From contig NW_024037374.1 in NCBI RefSeq assembly GCF_015832195.1, positions 372,001-436,000 of the forward strand: 64,000 nucleotides of DNA, given 5' to 3'. Below, piece after piece: positions 14,640-26,190 of this stretch. This DNA is from Motacilla alba alba. Its lineage: Eukaryota; Chordata; Aves; Passeriformes; Motacillidae. Positions within the stretch are counted from its first letter, which is position 1. Every line of letters begins with the position of its first letter. The notes under the pieces were generated by a model. It saw only the letters and a program-made list of their open reading frames with translations. It was not told the origin of the DNA and searched no databases. A program made the position numbers and the translations under genes.

Positions 14640-17600
14640 ACTCCAGTAGTAGGGGGCGCTCTGAGCCAGCAATTGGCAAACTTTGCTGATTTTCCCAATA
14701 ACAAAATCCGGCAGCGAAGCAGGTCCTGAAGTCGTTAACCCCCGAAAGCCTGCTCACATCTGATACAAAGGACCCCAAGTGGACGGCGCCTTTTCCTGCT
14801 AAAAATGGCCGCCATTTGCAGTTCCTGACTCCGGTAGTAGGGGGCACTCTGAGCCAGCAATTGGCAAACTTTGCCGGATTTCCCCATAACAAAGTCTGGC
14901 AGTGAAGCAAGGCCGGCCTGATATTGTTAAACCCCGAAACCCTGCTTACATGGGATACAAAGGACCCTGGTGGGATGGCGCCTTTTTCCTGCACAAAATG
15001 GCCACACTTTGCAGATCATGACTCCGCCAGTAGGGTGCGCTCTGAGCCAGCCATTGGCAAACTTTTCCGGATTTCCCCATAACAAGTTCCGGCCGTGACG
15101 AGGGGCATGCAAGTCGTTAAAGCCCCGAAAGCCTGCTTTCATCTGATACACAGGTCCCTGGAGCATGGCGCATTTTTCCCGTAGAAAATGGCCAAAATTG
15201 GCGGAAACTTGCCCTGCCTCTAGGGGGCACTGTGAGGCAGCAATTGGCAAACCTTTCTGGATTTCTCCAAAACAAAAGCCGGCAGCAATCATTGGCCTGC
15301 ATGAGGTTAAAGCTCCGTAAGCCAGCTTTCATCTGATACCCAGGACTCTGGGGGCATGGCGCTTTTTTCCCGCCAAAAATGGCCAAAATTGGTGGCAACT
15401 TGTCCCGCCTGTAGGGGGCGCTGTATGCCAGACACTGGCAAACTTTGATGGATTTCTCCAAAAGCAAAGCCGGCAGCGACCAGAGGCCTACAGGGGTTAA
15501 AGCCCCGAAAGCCAGCTTTCATCTGATACACAGGACCCTGGCGGGATGACGCCTTTTTCCTGCTGAATATTTCCAAATTTTGCGGCAACTTGCCCCGCCT
15601 GTAGGGGGTGCTGTGAAGCAGAAACTGGCAAACATTGCCAGATTTTGCCAAAACAATAGTTCGCAGCGGCCAGGGGCCTGCATGGGGTTAAAGCCCCGAA
15701 AGCCAGCTTTCATCTGATACCCAGGACCCAGGCAGGATGGCGCCTTTTTCCTGTGGAAAATGGCCAAAATTGGCGGCAACTTGCATCGCCTGTAGGGGGC
15801 ACTGTGAGGCAGCAATTGGAAAACCTTTCTGGATTTCTCCAAAACAAAAGCCGGCAGCAACCAGGGACCGGCATGGGGTTAAAGCCCCGAAAGCCAGCTT
15901 TCATCTGATACCCAGGACCCTGGGTGGATGGCGCCTTTTTCCCCCAGAAAATTTCCAAAATTGGTAGCAACTTGCCCCGCCTGTAGGGGGCGCTATGAGG
16001 CAGCGATTGGCAAACTTTGCCGGATTTCTCCAAAACAAAAGCCGGCAGCAATCATTGGCCTGCATCGGGTTAAAGCCCCGAAAGCCAGCTTTCATCTGAT
16101 ACCCAGTACCTTGGTGGGATGGTGCCTTTTTCTTGCTGAAAATCGACAAAATTGGCGGCAACTTGTCCCGCCTGGAGGGGCGCTGTGAGGCAGCAATTGG
16201 CAAACCTTTCTGGATTTCTCCAAAAGCAAAGCCGGCAGCGACCAGAGGCCTACAGGGGTTAAAGCCCCGAAAGCCAGCTTTCATCTGATACACAGGACCC
16301 TGGGTGGATGGTGCCTTTTTCTTGCTGCAAATGAACAAAATTGGTGGAAACACTCCTCGCCTGTAGGAGGCGCTGTGAGGCAGCAATTGTCAAACTTTGC
16401 CGGATTTCTCCAAAACAAAAGCCGGCAGCGACCAGAGGCCTACAGGGGTTAAAGCCCCGAAAGACAGCTTTCATCTGATACCCAGGACCCTGGCGGGATG
16501 GTGCCTTTTTGTTGCTGAAAATCGCCAAAATTGGCGGCAACTTGTCCCGCCTGGAGGGGCGCTGTGAGGCAGCAATTGGCAAACCTTTCTGGATTTCTCC
16601 AAAACAAAAGCCGGCAGTGACCAGGGGCCTGCATGGGGTTAAAGCCGCGAAAGCCAGCTTTCATCTGATACCCAGGACCCTGGCAGGATGGCGCCTTTTT
16701 CCTGTGGAAAATGGCCAAAATTGGCGGCAACTTGCCTCGCCTGTCGGGGGTGCTGTGAGGCAGCAAATGTCAAACTTTGCTGGATTTCTCCAAAACAAAA
16801 GCCGGCAGCAACCAGGGACCGGCATGGGGTTAAAGCCCCAAAAGCCAGCTTTCATCTGATACCCAGGACCCAGCAGGATGGCGCCTTTTTCCTGCTGAAA
16901 ATGGCCAAAATTGTCGAAAATTTGCACCGCCTGTATGGGCACTGTGAGGCAGCAATTGTCAAACTTTGCAGGACATGTCCAAAAAAAAAGCCGGCAGCGA
17001 CCAGGGGCCTGCATGGGGTTAAAGCCGCGAAAGCCAGCTTTCATCTGATACGCAGGACCCTGGCAGGATGGTGCCTTTTTCCACCAGAAAATTTCCAAAA
17101 TTGGCGGAAACTTGCCCCGCCTGTAGGGGGCGCTGTGAGGCAGCAATTGGCAAACTTTGCTGGATTTCTCCAAAACAAAATCCGGCAGCAATCAGGGGCC
17201 TGCATGGGGTTAGAGCCCCGACAGACAGCTTTCATCTGATACCCAGGACCCTGGCAGGATGGTGCCTTTTTCCCCCAGAAAATTTCCAAATATGGTAGCA
17301 ACTTGCCCCGCCTGTAGGGGGCGCTGTGAGGCAGCAATTGTCAAACTTTGCTGGATTTCTCCAAAACAAAATCCGGCAGCAACCAGAGGCCTGCATGGGG
17401 TTAGAGCCCCAAAAGCCAGCTTTCATCTGATACCCAGGACCCTGGCAGGATGGTGCCTTTTTCTTGCTGAAAATCGCCAAAATTGGCGGAAACTTGCCTC
17501 GCCTGTAGGGGGCGCTGTGAGACAGCAACTGGCAAACTTAGCTGGGTTTCTCAAAAACAAAAGCCGGCAGCAACCAGGGGCCTGCATGGGGTTAAAGCCG

Positions 17601-20600
17601 CGAAAGCCAGATTTCATCTGATTCCCAGGACCCTGCGGAGATCACGCCTTTTTCTAGCTGAAAATGGCAAAAATTTGCAGCAACTTGTCCCGCCTTTATG
17701 GGGCGCTCGGAAGCAGCAAATGTCAAACTTTGCCGAATTTCTCCAAAACAAAAGTCGGTAGCGACCAGGGGCCTGCATGGAATTAAAGCCATAAAAGCCA
17801 GCTTTCATCTGATACCCAGGAACCTGGGAGGATGGCGCCTTTTTCCCGTGGAAAATGGCCAAAATTGGTGGAAAGTTGCCTCTCCTGTAGGGGGCGCTGT
17901 GAGGCAGCAATTGGCAAACGTTGCCGGATTTCTCCAAAACGAAAGCCGGAAGCGATCATTGGCGTACATGGGGTAAAAGCCCTGAAAGCCAGCTTTCATC
18001 TGATACCCAGGACACTGGGGGGATGGCACTTCTTTTTTGAAGACAATGGCTGCCATTTGTTGCCACTCGCCCCGCCTGTAATAGGCAATCTGAAACAGCG
18101 ATTGGCAAACTCTGCTGGATTTCTTACAAAATGAAAGCCTAATGAGATGAGCGGCCTGCAGTTGGTTAAAGGCCCAAAAACCAGCTTTCGTGTGATACAC
18201 AGGACCCTGGGGGGATGGCGCCTTTTTCTTCTGGAAAATAGCCGCCATTTGTGGCCACTCGCCCCGCCTGTAATAGGCAATCAGTGGCCGGAATTGTCAA
18301 ACTCTGCCGGATTTCTGCAAGACAAAAGCCGGCAGTGCCGAGGGGCCTGCAGGTGGTTAAAGCCCCAAAAGACAGATTTCATTGATACCCAGAACCCTGG
18401 GGAGATGGTGCCTTTTTCTGGCAGAAAATGGCTGCCATTTGCGGCCACAAGCTTCACCTTTAGGTGGCGCTGTGAGCCAAAACTTGGTAAATTTTGCTGG
18501 ATTGCTCAAAAACAAAAGCTGGCAGGGACAAGAGGCCTGCAGGTGGTTAAAGCCTTGAAAGCCAGCCTTCTTCTGATACCCAGGACCCTGGGGGGATGGC
18601 ACCTGTTTCCCACGCAAAATGGCCACCATTTCAAGCCACTGGCCTCACCTGTACGATGCGCTCTTTGCTGGCCATTGCCAAACTTTGCCAGGTTTCTCCA
18701 AAATGAAAGTGTCCAGGGACTAAGGTCCTGCATGGGGTTAAAGCCCTGGAAGCCAGCTTTCATCTGATACCCATGACCCCGGGCGTGGTAGCGCCTGTTT
18801 GCTGCAGAAAATGGCCACCATTTGATGCCACTTTCTCCAGTCAACATATGCAGGCTTAGCAAAGAATTGTGAAAGTTTGCTAGATTTCTCCAAAATGAAA
18901 GCCGGCAGCATCAAGGGGTCCGCGGGTGGTTAAAGCCACGAAAGCCAGCTTTCATCTGATACCCAGGACCCTGGGGGGATGGCGCATTTTTCCCATGAAA
19001 AATGGCTGCCATTTGCGGCCACTCGCCTCGCCTGTGGGATGCCTTCAGAGGCTGTAATTGGCTAACTTTGGCGGATTTCTCCAAAAAAAAAGCTGGCAGC
19101 GACGAGGGGCCTGCAAGGCATTAAAGCCCTTAAAGCCAGTTTTCATCGGATACCCAGGACCCTGGGGGGATGGCGCCTTTTTCCTGTAGAAAATTGCCGT
19201 CATTTGATGCCACTTTCATCAGCCAACATGGGCAGGATAAGCTAACAATTAGCAAATTTTGCCAGATTTCTCCAAAACAAAAGCCGGCAGCGATGCAGGG
19301 CCATTAGGTGGTTAAAGCCCCGAAAGCCAGCTTCCATCTGATATCCAGGACCCTGGGGGAATGGCGCATTTTCCCACGCAAAATGGCCGCCATTTCAGGC
19401 CACTTGCCCCAGCCATCTGTGGCAGTTCAAGCCTGGAATTGGCAAACTTTGCCAGATTTCTCCTAAAAGAGTTTCTCTAGTGAGGAGGGGTCTGCAGCTA
19501 TTTCAATCCCAAAAAGCCAGCTTTCGTCTGATACCCAGGACCCTGGGGGAATGGCCCCTTTTTCCCACACTAAAAATGACCGCCATTTGATGCCACTTGT
19601 CTCGCGTGGAGGATGCGTTCTGAGGCTGCATTAGGCAAACTTTGCCAGATTTCTCCAAAACAAAAGCTGACAGCGACCAGGGGCCTGCAGGTGGTTAAAG
19701 TCCCAAAAGACAGATTTCATCTGATACCCAGGACCCTGGGGGGGATGGCGCCGCTTTCCTGCAGAAAATGGCTGATATTTGATGCCACTTTTTCCAGCCC
19801 ACATATGCAGGCTAAGCTAGCAATTGTGAAAGTTTGCCAGATTTCTCCAAAACAAAAGCCGGCAGAGACGAGGGGTCCACCCCTGGTTAAAGCCCTGAAA
19901 GCCGGCTTTCATCTGATACCCAGGACCCTGGCAGGATGCTGCTTTTTTCCTGCAGAAAATTGCCACCATTTGAGGCCACTTTCATCAGCCAACATTGGCA
20001 GGATAAGCTCACACTTAGCAAATTTTGCCAGATTTCTCCAAAAGAAAAGCTGGCAGCCACGACTGGCCTGCAGGTGGTTAAAGCCCCAAAAGACAGATTT
20101 CATCTGATACCCGGGACACTGGGGGAATGGCGTCTTTTTCCTGCAGAAAATGGCTACCATGTGCGGCCACAAGCTTTACCTTTAAGAGGCGCTGTGAGCC
20201 AGCAATTGGTAAACTTTGCCGGATTTCTTCAAAACGAAACCTGGCAGGGACAAGAGGCCTGCATGGGGTTAAAGCCTTGAAAGCCAGCCTTCTTCTGATA
20301 CCCAGAGCGTTGGCGTCATGGAAACTGTTTCACACGCAAAATGGCCAGTGAATGGACATTTCAGGCCACTCACCTCGCCTGTATGATGCCCTCTTTGCCT
20401 GCAATTGCCAAACTTTGCCAGATTTCTCCAAAACAAAAGCCGGCAGTGATACGGGGCAAATAGGTGGTTAAAGCCCCGAAAGCCAGCTTTTATCTTATAC
20501 CCAAAAGCCTGGAGGGAAGGTGCATTTTTACTTCTAAAAATGGCCAACATTTCAGGCAACTTGCCTCAGGCAACTGTGGCAGGCCAAGCCAGCAAAATGC

Positions 20601-21385
20601 AAACTTTGCCGGATTTCTTCAAAACAAAAGCTAGCAGTGACGAGGCGCTTTCAGGTGGTTATAGCCCCAAAAGCCAGCTTTCATCTGATACCCAGGACCC
20701 TGGGGAAATGGCGTCTTTTTCCCTTGCAATATGGCCATAATTTGCGGCCACTCGCCTTGCATTTAGTGGGCGCTCTGACCCAGCAATTGGAAACCCTTGC
20801 CGGATTTCTCCAAAACAAAAGCCGCCAGCAACAAGCGGCCTGCAGGTGGTTAAAGCCCCAAAAGCCAGCTTTCATCTGATACCCAGGACCCTGGGTGGGC
20901 GGCGCCTTTTTCCTGCGGAAAATGGCTGCCATTTGCGGCCACTCGCCCTGCCTGTAGGAGGTGCTCTGAGCCAGCAAATGGCAATCTTTGCCGGATTTCT
21001 CCAAAACCAAAGCCGTCAGCGACAAGACAAGCGGCCTGCAGGTGGCAAAAGCCCTGAAAGCTTGCTTTCATCTGATAACCCAGGTCTTTGGGGGCATAGT
21101 GCCTTTTTCCCGCAGAAAATAGTCCCCATCTGGGGCCACCTACTTGGTCTGTAGGGAGCGCTCCGAGCCACCAATTGACAAACTTTTCCGGATTTCTCCA
21201 AAACAAAAGCCTGCAGAGACGAGGCACCTTCAGGTGGTTAAAGCCCCAAAAGGCAGCTTTCATCTGATACCCAGGACCCTGGGGAGATGGCGCCTTTTTT
21301 CCCGCAGAAAATGGCCGCTGTTTGGGGCCACTCGCCCCGCCTGTAGGGGGTGCTCTGAGCCAGCAAATGGCAAACTGCCAGATTC
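14640..21385 (+). repeat. Satellite B block 1, ~191-bp unit, forward
   Basis: About 35 tandem monomers. The landmark tttcatctgatacccaggac recurs at about 15521, 15711, 15902, 16283, 16474, 16666, 17231, 17424 and 17805, a spacing of roughly 190-192 bp. Other conserved segments are a cgcctttttcctg box, aaaatggccaaaattgg, ggatttctccaaaacaaaag and ggggttaaagcc. Monomers are most alike between 15.3 and 18 kb and more diverged outward. Zebra finch centromeres carry a 191-bp satellite (Tgut191A); identity to it is untested here. Confidence 0.95.
15408..17899 (+). promoter_or_regulatory. CTCF-like core motifs, about one per satellite monomer
   Basis: The string cctgtagggggcgct occurs in monomers at 15408, 15980, 17120, 17311, 17502 and 17884. 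One- or two-base variants sit at the same unit position in most others (for example cctgtagggggtgctg near 15600 and cctgtaggaggcgctg near 16361). It contains AGGGGGCGCT preceded by CC, the most informative part of the vertebrate CTCF recognition sequence. Binding is inferred from sequence only. The central CpG means occupancy could depend on methylation. Confidence 0.45.
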
Positions 21386-21395
21386 TTTCCTGGGT

Positions 21396-21773
21396 ATCAT
21401 ATGAAAGCTGGCTTTTGGGGCTTTAAGGACCTGCGAGCCACTCGTCACTGGCAGCTTTAGTTTTGGTGAAATTTTGCAAAGTTTCAAATTTCTTGCCTGG
21501 GCCTCTACCGTCATCCAGGGTGAGTACTCGGAAATTGCAGTAATTTTCTGTGTGAATAAGACGCCATATAACCGGATCCCGGGCATCATATGAAAGCTGG
21601 CTTTTGGGGCTTTAAGGACCTGCGAGCCACTCGTCACTGGCAGCTTTAGTTTTGGTGAAATTTTGCAAAGTTTCAAATTTCTTGCCTGGGCCTCTACCGT
21701 CATCCAGGGTGAGTACTCGGAAATTGCAGTAATTTTCTGTGTGAATAAGACGCCATATAACCGGATCCCGGGC
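21396..21773 (-). repeat. Two identical 189-bp satellite units
   Basis: Bases 21396-21584 and 21585-21773 read the same, base for base, and lie immediately next to the orientation switch. Neighbouring monomers differ by many substitutions, so this is a recent unit duplication or local conversion, or an assembly duplication. Confidence 0.9.
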
Positions 21774-23443
21774 ATCATATGAAAGCTGGCTTTTGGGGCT
21801 TTAAGGACCTGCAGGCCATTAGTGGCTAGCAGCTTTCATTTTGCAGAAATCCAGCATAGATGGCAAATTATAGCTTGGCCCACCACCATCATCCAAGGCA
21901 AGTGGCCGCAAATGGCAGACATTTAAGCATGAGAAAGGCGCCATTCTCCAAGGGTCCCGGGTATCAGATGAAAGCTGGCTTTTGAGGCTATAAGGACTTC
22001 CAGCACATTAGTGGCTAGCGGCTTTCCTTTTTTGAGAAATCCAGGAAAGCTGGCAAATTATGGCTTGGCCGGCCACCATCATCTGCGGTGAAAGACCGCA
22101 AATGATGGCCATTTTCCATGGGAAAAAGGCAGCATATCACCATGGCCCCAGGCATCAGAAGAAAGCAGGCTTTTGGGGCTTTAAGGACCTGCAGCCCCTT
22201 CGCCACTGGCAGATTTAGTTTTGGTGAAATTTGGCAAAGTTTGCAGATTTCTGGCTTGGCCCGGCGCCGTCATGCGGGGCGAATGGCCACTAATGGCGGA
22301 CATTTTCTGTGAGAAAAAATGACCCATCTCCCCACAGTCCTGAGTATCAGATGAAAGGTGGCTTCTGGGGCTTTAAGGACTTGCAGGCCATTAGTGGCTA
22401 TAGTCTTTCATTTTGGAGAAATCTAGCAAAGTTTGCAGATTTCTGGCTTGGCCCACCACAGTCAGCCGGCGCGAGTGGCTGCAAATGGCAGCCATTTTCA
22501 TTGGCAAAAAGGTGCCATGTCACCAGGGTCCCGGTATCAGATGACAGCTGTCTTTTGGGGCCTTAAAGGACCTGCAGGCCCCTCATGGCTACTTGCTTTC
22601 ATTTTGGAGAAATCCAGCAAAGTTTGCAAATTTCTGGCTCATCCCACCCCAGTCAGCAGGTGCAAGTGGCTCCAAATCGCGGCCATTTTGCGTGGGAAAA
22701 AGGCACCATTCCCCCACAGTCCCGGGTATCAGATGTAGGCTGGTCTTCAGGACTTTAAGGACTTGCAGGCCCCTTGTCACTGCTGGCTTACGTTTTGGTG
22801 AAATTTAGCAAAGTTGGATAATTTCTGGCTTGGCCCACCACCATCATCTGTGGCAAAAGACCGCAAATGGTCTTTTTCCTGCAGAAAATTTTGCGTAGCA
22901 TAAGGGGCCATTTTGCGTAGCAAAAAGGCGCCATCCCTTAGGGTCCTGGGTATCAGATGAAAACTGGCTTTCAGGACTTTAACCACCTGCAGGCCCTTCA
23001 CCGCTGGCAAGCTTCAGTTTTGGTGAAATTTAGGAAAGTTTGCAGATTTCTGGCTTGGCCCGCTACCATCATCCGGGGCAAGTGGCCTGAAATGGCGGCT
23101 ATTGTCTGCGTGGGAAAAAGGCGCCATCCCCCCAGAGTCCTGGGTATCAGATGAAAGCTGGCTTTCAGGGCATTAACCACCTGCAGGCCCCTCATCGCTG
23201 CCGGGTTTCATTTTGGCAAAATCCAGACAAGTTTACCAATTGCTGGCTTAGCCTGCCAGTGTTGGCTGGGGCAAGAGTCCTCAAATGGCAGCCGTTTTCA
23301 GCGGGAAAAAGGCGCCATCCCCCCAGAGTCCTGGGTATCAGATGAAAGCTGGCTTTCGGGGCTTTAACCACCTGCAGGCCCCTCGTCGCTGCCAGCTTTT
23401 GTTATGGAGAAATCTGGTAAAGTTTGCTAATTGCTGGTTCAGA

Positions 23444-23457
23444 GCGCCCCCTACAGG
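23444..23457 (-). promoter_or_regulatory. Inverted CTCF-like core motif
   Basis: gcgccccctacagg is the exact reverse complement of the first 14 bases of the motif in block 1. It points toward the forward array, giving a convergent arrangement about 5.5 kb from the nearest perfect forward copy. Function is inferred only. Confidence 0.4.
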
Positions 23458-23689
23458 CGGTGTGAGTTGCCGTAAATGGCAGCCATTTTTAGCGGGAAAA
23501 TGGTGCTATCCCCCCAGGGTCCTGGGTATCAGATGAAAGCTGGCTTTCGAGGATTTAACCACCTCCAGGCCCCTCGTCGCTGCTGGCTTTCATTTTGGAG
23601 AAATCCGGCAAAGTTTGCATTTTGCTGGCTTGGCCTGCCAGCATTGGCTGGGGCAAGTGGCCTCAAATGGCGGCCATTTTCCGCCAGAA

Positions 23690-26190
23690 ATCTGCAAACT
23701 TTGCTAAATTTCGCCAAAATGAAAGTGGCAAGCCACGAGGGGCCTGCAGGTCCTGAAAGCCCCAAAAGACAGCTGTCATCTGATACCCAGGACCCTGGCG
23801 ACATAGAGTCTTTTTGCCAATGAAAATAGCCGCCATTTGCAGCCACTCGCGCTGCCTGGAGGTTGCGGGCCAAGCCACAAATTTGCAAATCTTGCTGGGT
23901 TTTTCCAAAATGAAAGCCGACAGCGACGAAGTATCTGCACGTCTATAATGTCCCAAAAGGCACCTTTCATCTGATACCCAGGACCCTGAGAGGAATGGCG
24001 TCTTTTTCCCGTGTATAATGGCTGCCAATTGTGGCTACTCGCCTCGGCCAACCCTGGCGGGCTGAGCTAGAAATTTGCACACTTTGCCGCATTTCTCCAA
24101 AACTAAAGCTGCCAGGACTTACACTCACCTAGTCCTCAGAGCTCCAAAAGCCTTCTCTCTTCATATACCCAGACCCAGGGACAAGGACTTCTTTTCCACA
24201 TGGAAAATGGCCGCCATTTCAGCCGCGTGGCTCGGCCGCCTGTGCAATGCTAAGCTAGGAATTTGCAAACTTTGCTGGAGTTCTCCAAAACTAAAGATGC
24301 CAGAGACATGGACCCTGCTGGTCCTCAGAGCCCCAGAAAACACCTTTCATCTGATACCCAGACCCTGGGAGAATGACTTCTTCTTCCCATGGAAAACGGC
24401 CGCCATCTGCAGCCACTTGCCCCAGTCGACCATGGTGTGCCAAGCTAGAAATTTGTCCATTTTGCTGCATTTCTCCAAAACTAAAGCTCTCATGAATGAG
24501 GGGTAAGTCCTTAGAAGCCCCCAAAAGCAACCCTTCATCTGATACCCAGACCCTGGGGAAATGACTTCTTTTTCCCATGGAAATTGGCCACCATACTCGG
24601 CCACTTGCCCTGGCTGACTGCTGCCTGCCAAGCTTGAAATTTGCAAACTTTTCTGGATTTCTCCAAAACTAAAGCTGCCAGCAACGAGGACCCTGCTACA
24701 CCTCAGACCCCAAAAAGCCACCTTTCGTCTGATACCCAGACCCTGGGGAAATGACTTCTTCTTCCCATGAAAAATGGCTGCCATTTGCAGCTACGCACCC
24801 TGGCCGACCATGGCCTGCCAAGCTACAAATTTGCAAACTTTCCTGCATTTCTCCAAAAGTAAAGCTGCCAGCAATGAGGACCCTGCTCAGTCTTAGAGCC
24901 CCAAAAACCACCTTTCATCTGATACCCAGACCCTGGGGAAATGACTTCTTCCCATGGAAAACGGCTGCCATTTGCGGCCACTCGCCCAGGTTAGAAATTT
25001 GCAAATTCTGCTGCATTTCTCCAAAATAAAAACTGCCAGAAACTTGGACCCTGCTAGTCCTCAGAGCCCAAAAAGCCACCTTTTATCTGATACCCATGTT
25101 AGAGCCGTAATGAGAGATGCAGGACTCCAGGCAACTCTTCAAAATGCAGTTTATTGTATCCAAGTCGTTACAGCAGTCCAGGGTCTTGGGCAACAGAGCC
25201 TGTGCCTACAGCTGTCCGCTCCTGCTGCAGGCAGGCCTGGAGACCCTTCGGTTTTGATTACAATGCATTATATACTTTTCTTTGCTGATCATCTTAACAC
25301 AGTAGAACCAATCTATACCTTAACTTTTATCTATAGCCTATCATAACTACTATAATTACCATATTCATGTTACTGTTCTCCAATCACTAAAAGTTAGCAC
25401 ATTACAGATTAAGCTATAAGTTGTTTTTCCTTTTCCTTGCAGTGGAAAAATCTGAGACCTCTTTTCTACTTAAAGCATTTGCTGACTTGTTTGCCTGTGC
25501 TATCTTTCTGCTTGGTAAAAACATCTTGTTTGAGGTGGGTTTATCCTTTGCTCTAAGTCATAAAAACACCCTTATAACTAACATAGCCTTTGCCTCCTTG
25601 GTTATCCGATAAGACTGGCTCAACAATTCTTTTCTTCTATATCAAAACTTGCTTCCATCTCTATTCCTTCTTCAGAATCTACATTCAAAAATCTTTCTGC
25701 TAAGCATACATATCTGTGAGACTTTCTTGCCAAATTTTCATCCTTTCCAAAACACCCAGATCCTGGGGGAATGATTTCTATTTCTCATGGAAAATGGCTG
25801 CCATTTGCGGCTACGCGCCTTGGCTGAGGGTTGCACACAAAGCTAGAAATTTGCAAATTTTGCTGTATTTCTCTAAAATGAAAACCGCCAGAAACTTTGA
25901 CCCTGCTAGTCCTCAGACCCCAAAAGCCATGATACCCAGACCCTGGGGGAATGACTTCTTCTTCCCATGCAAAATGGCTGCTGTTTGTGGCCACTCGCAC
26001 TGGCTGACTGTGGGGTTCCAAGCTAGAAATTTGCCAGTTTTTCTGGATTTCTCCAAAAGTAAATCTGCCAGCAACGAGGACCCTGCTCATTCTTAAAGCT
26101 CCAAAAGCCACCTTTCATCTGATACCCATTCCCTGGGAAAGTGACTTTTTTCCCATGGAAAATGGTCGCCATTTGCTCACATTACTCACC
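23690..26190 (+). repeat. Satellite B block 3, forward
   Basis: Orientation returns to forward near 23690. Landmarks such as tttcatctgatacccagacc recur near 23965, 24345, 24535 and 24918. Monomers are a diverged subfamily with gacttcttcttcccatgg in place of the cgcctttttcc box, and the CTCF-like motif is lost. The block is interrupted by a solo LTR at 25097-25754. Confidence 0.9.
25097..25754 (-). mobile_element. Solo LTR inserted in satellite B
   Basis: A 658-bp AT-rich insertion begins TGTTAGAG and ends CCAAAACA. It is flanked by the 4-bp repeat ccca (25093-25096 and 25755-25758), and the satellite monomer resumes in register after it. An AATAAA signal on the minus strand near 25150 gives the orientation. 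A 4-bp duplication fits gammaretrovirus-like (ERV1) integration. No internal retroviral sequence is present. Confidence 0.8.

Larger units (their letters stand above)
21386..23690 (-). repeat. Satellite B block 2, inverted
   Basis: The same ~190-bp monomers are now reverse-complemented: gggtatcagatgaaagctgg recurs at about 21957, 22346, 23145, 23335 and 23527. The switch point is near 21386, inside a truncated monomer. The block keeps one CTCF-like motif in the opposite orientation at 23444-23457 (gcgccccctacagg). Confidence 0.93.

Noticed and set aside
14640..25030. Regular repeats resembling a CRISPR array
   Set aside because: Units are ~191 bp, contiguous and without spacers, in an animal genome.
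14640..25030. Protein-coding reading of satellite B (frames of about 100-200 codons)
   Set aside because: Frames are artefacts of the period, differ among monomers and have no family motif.
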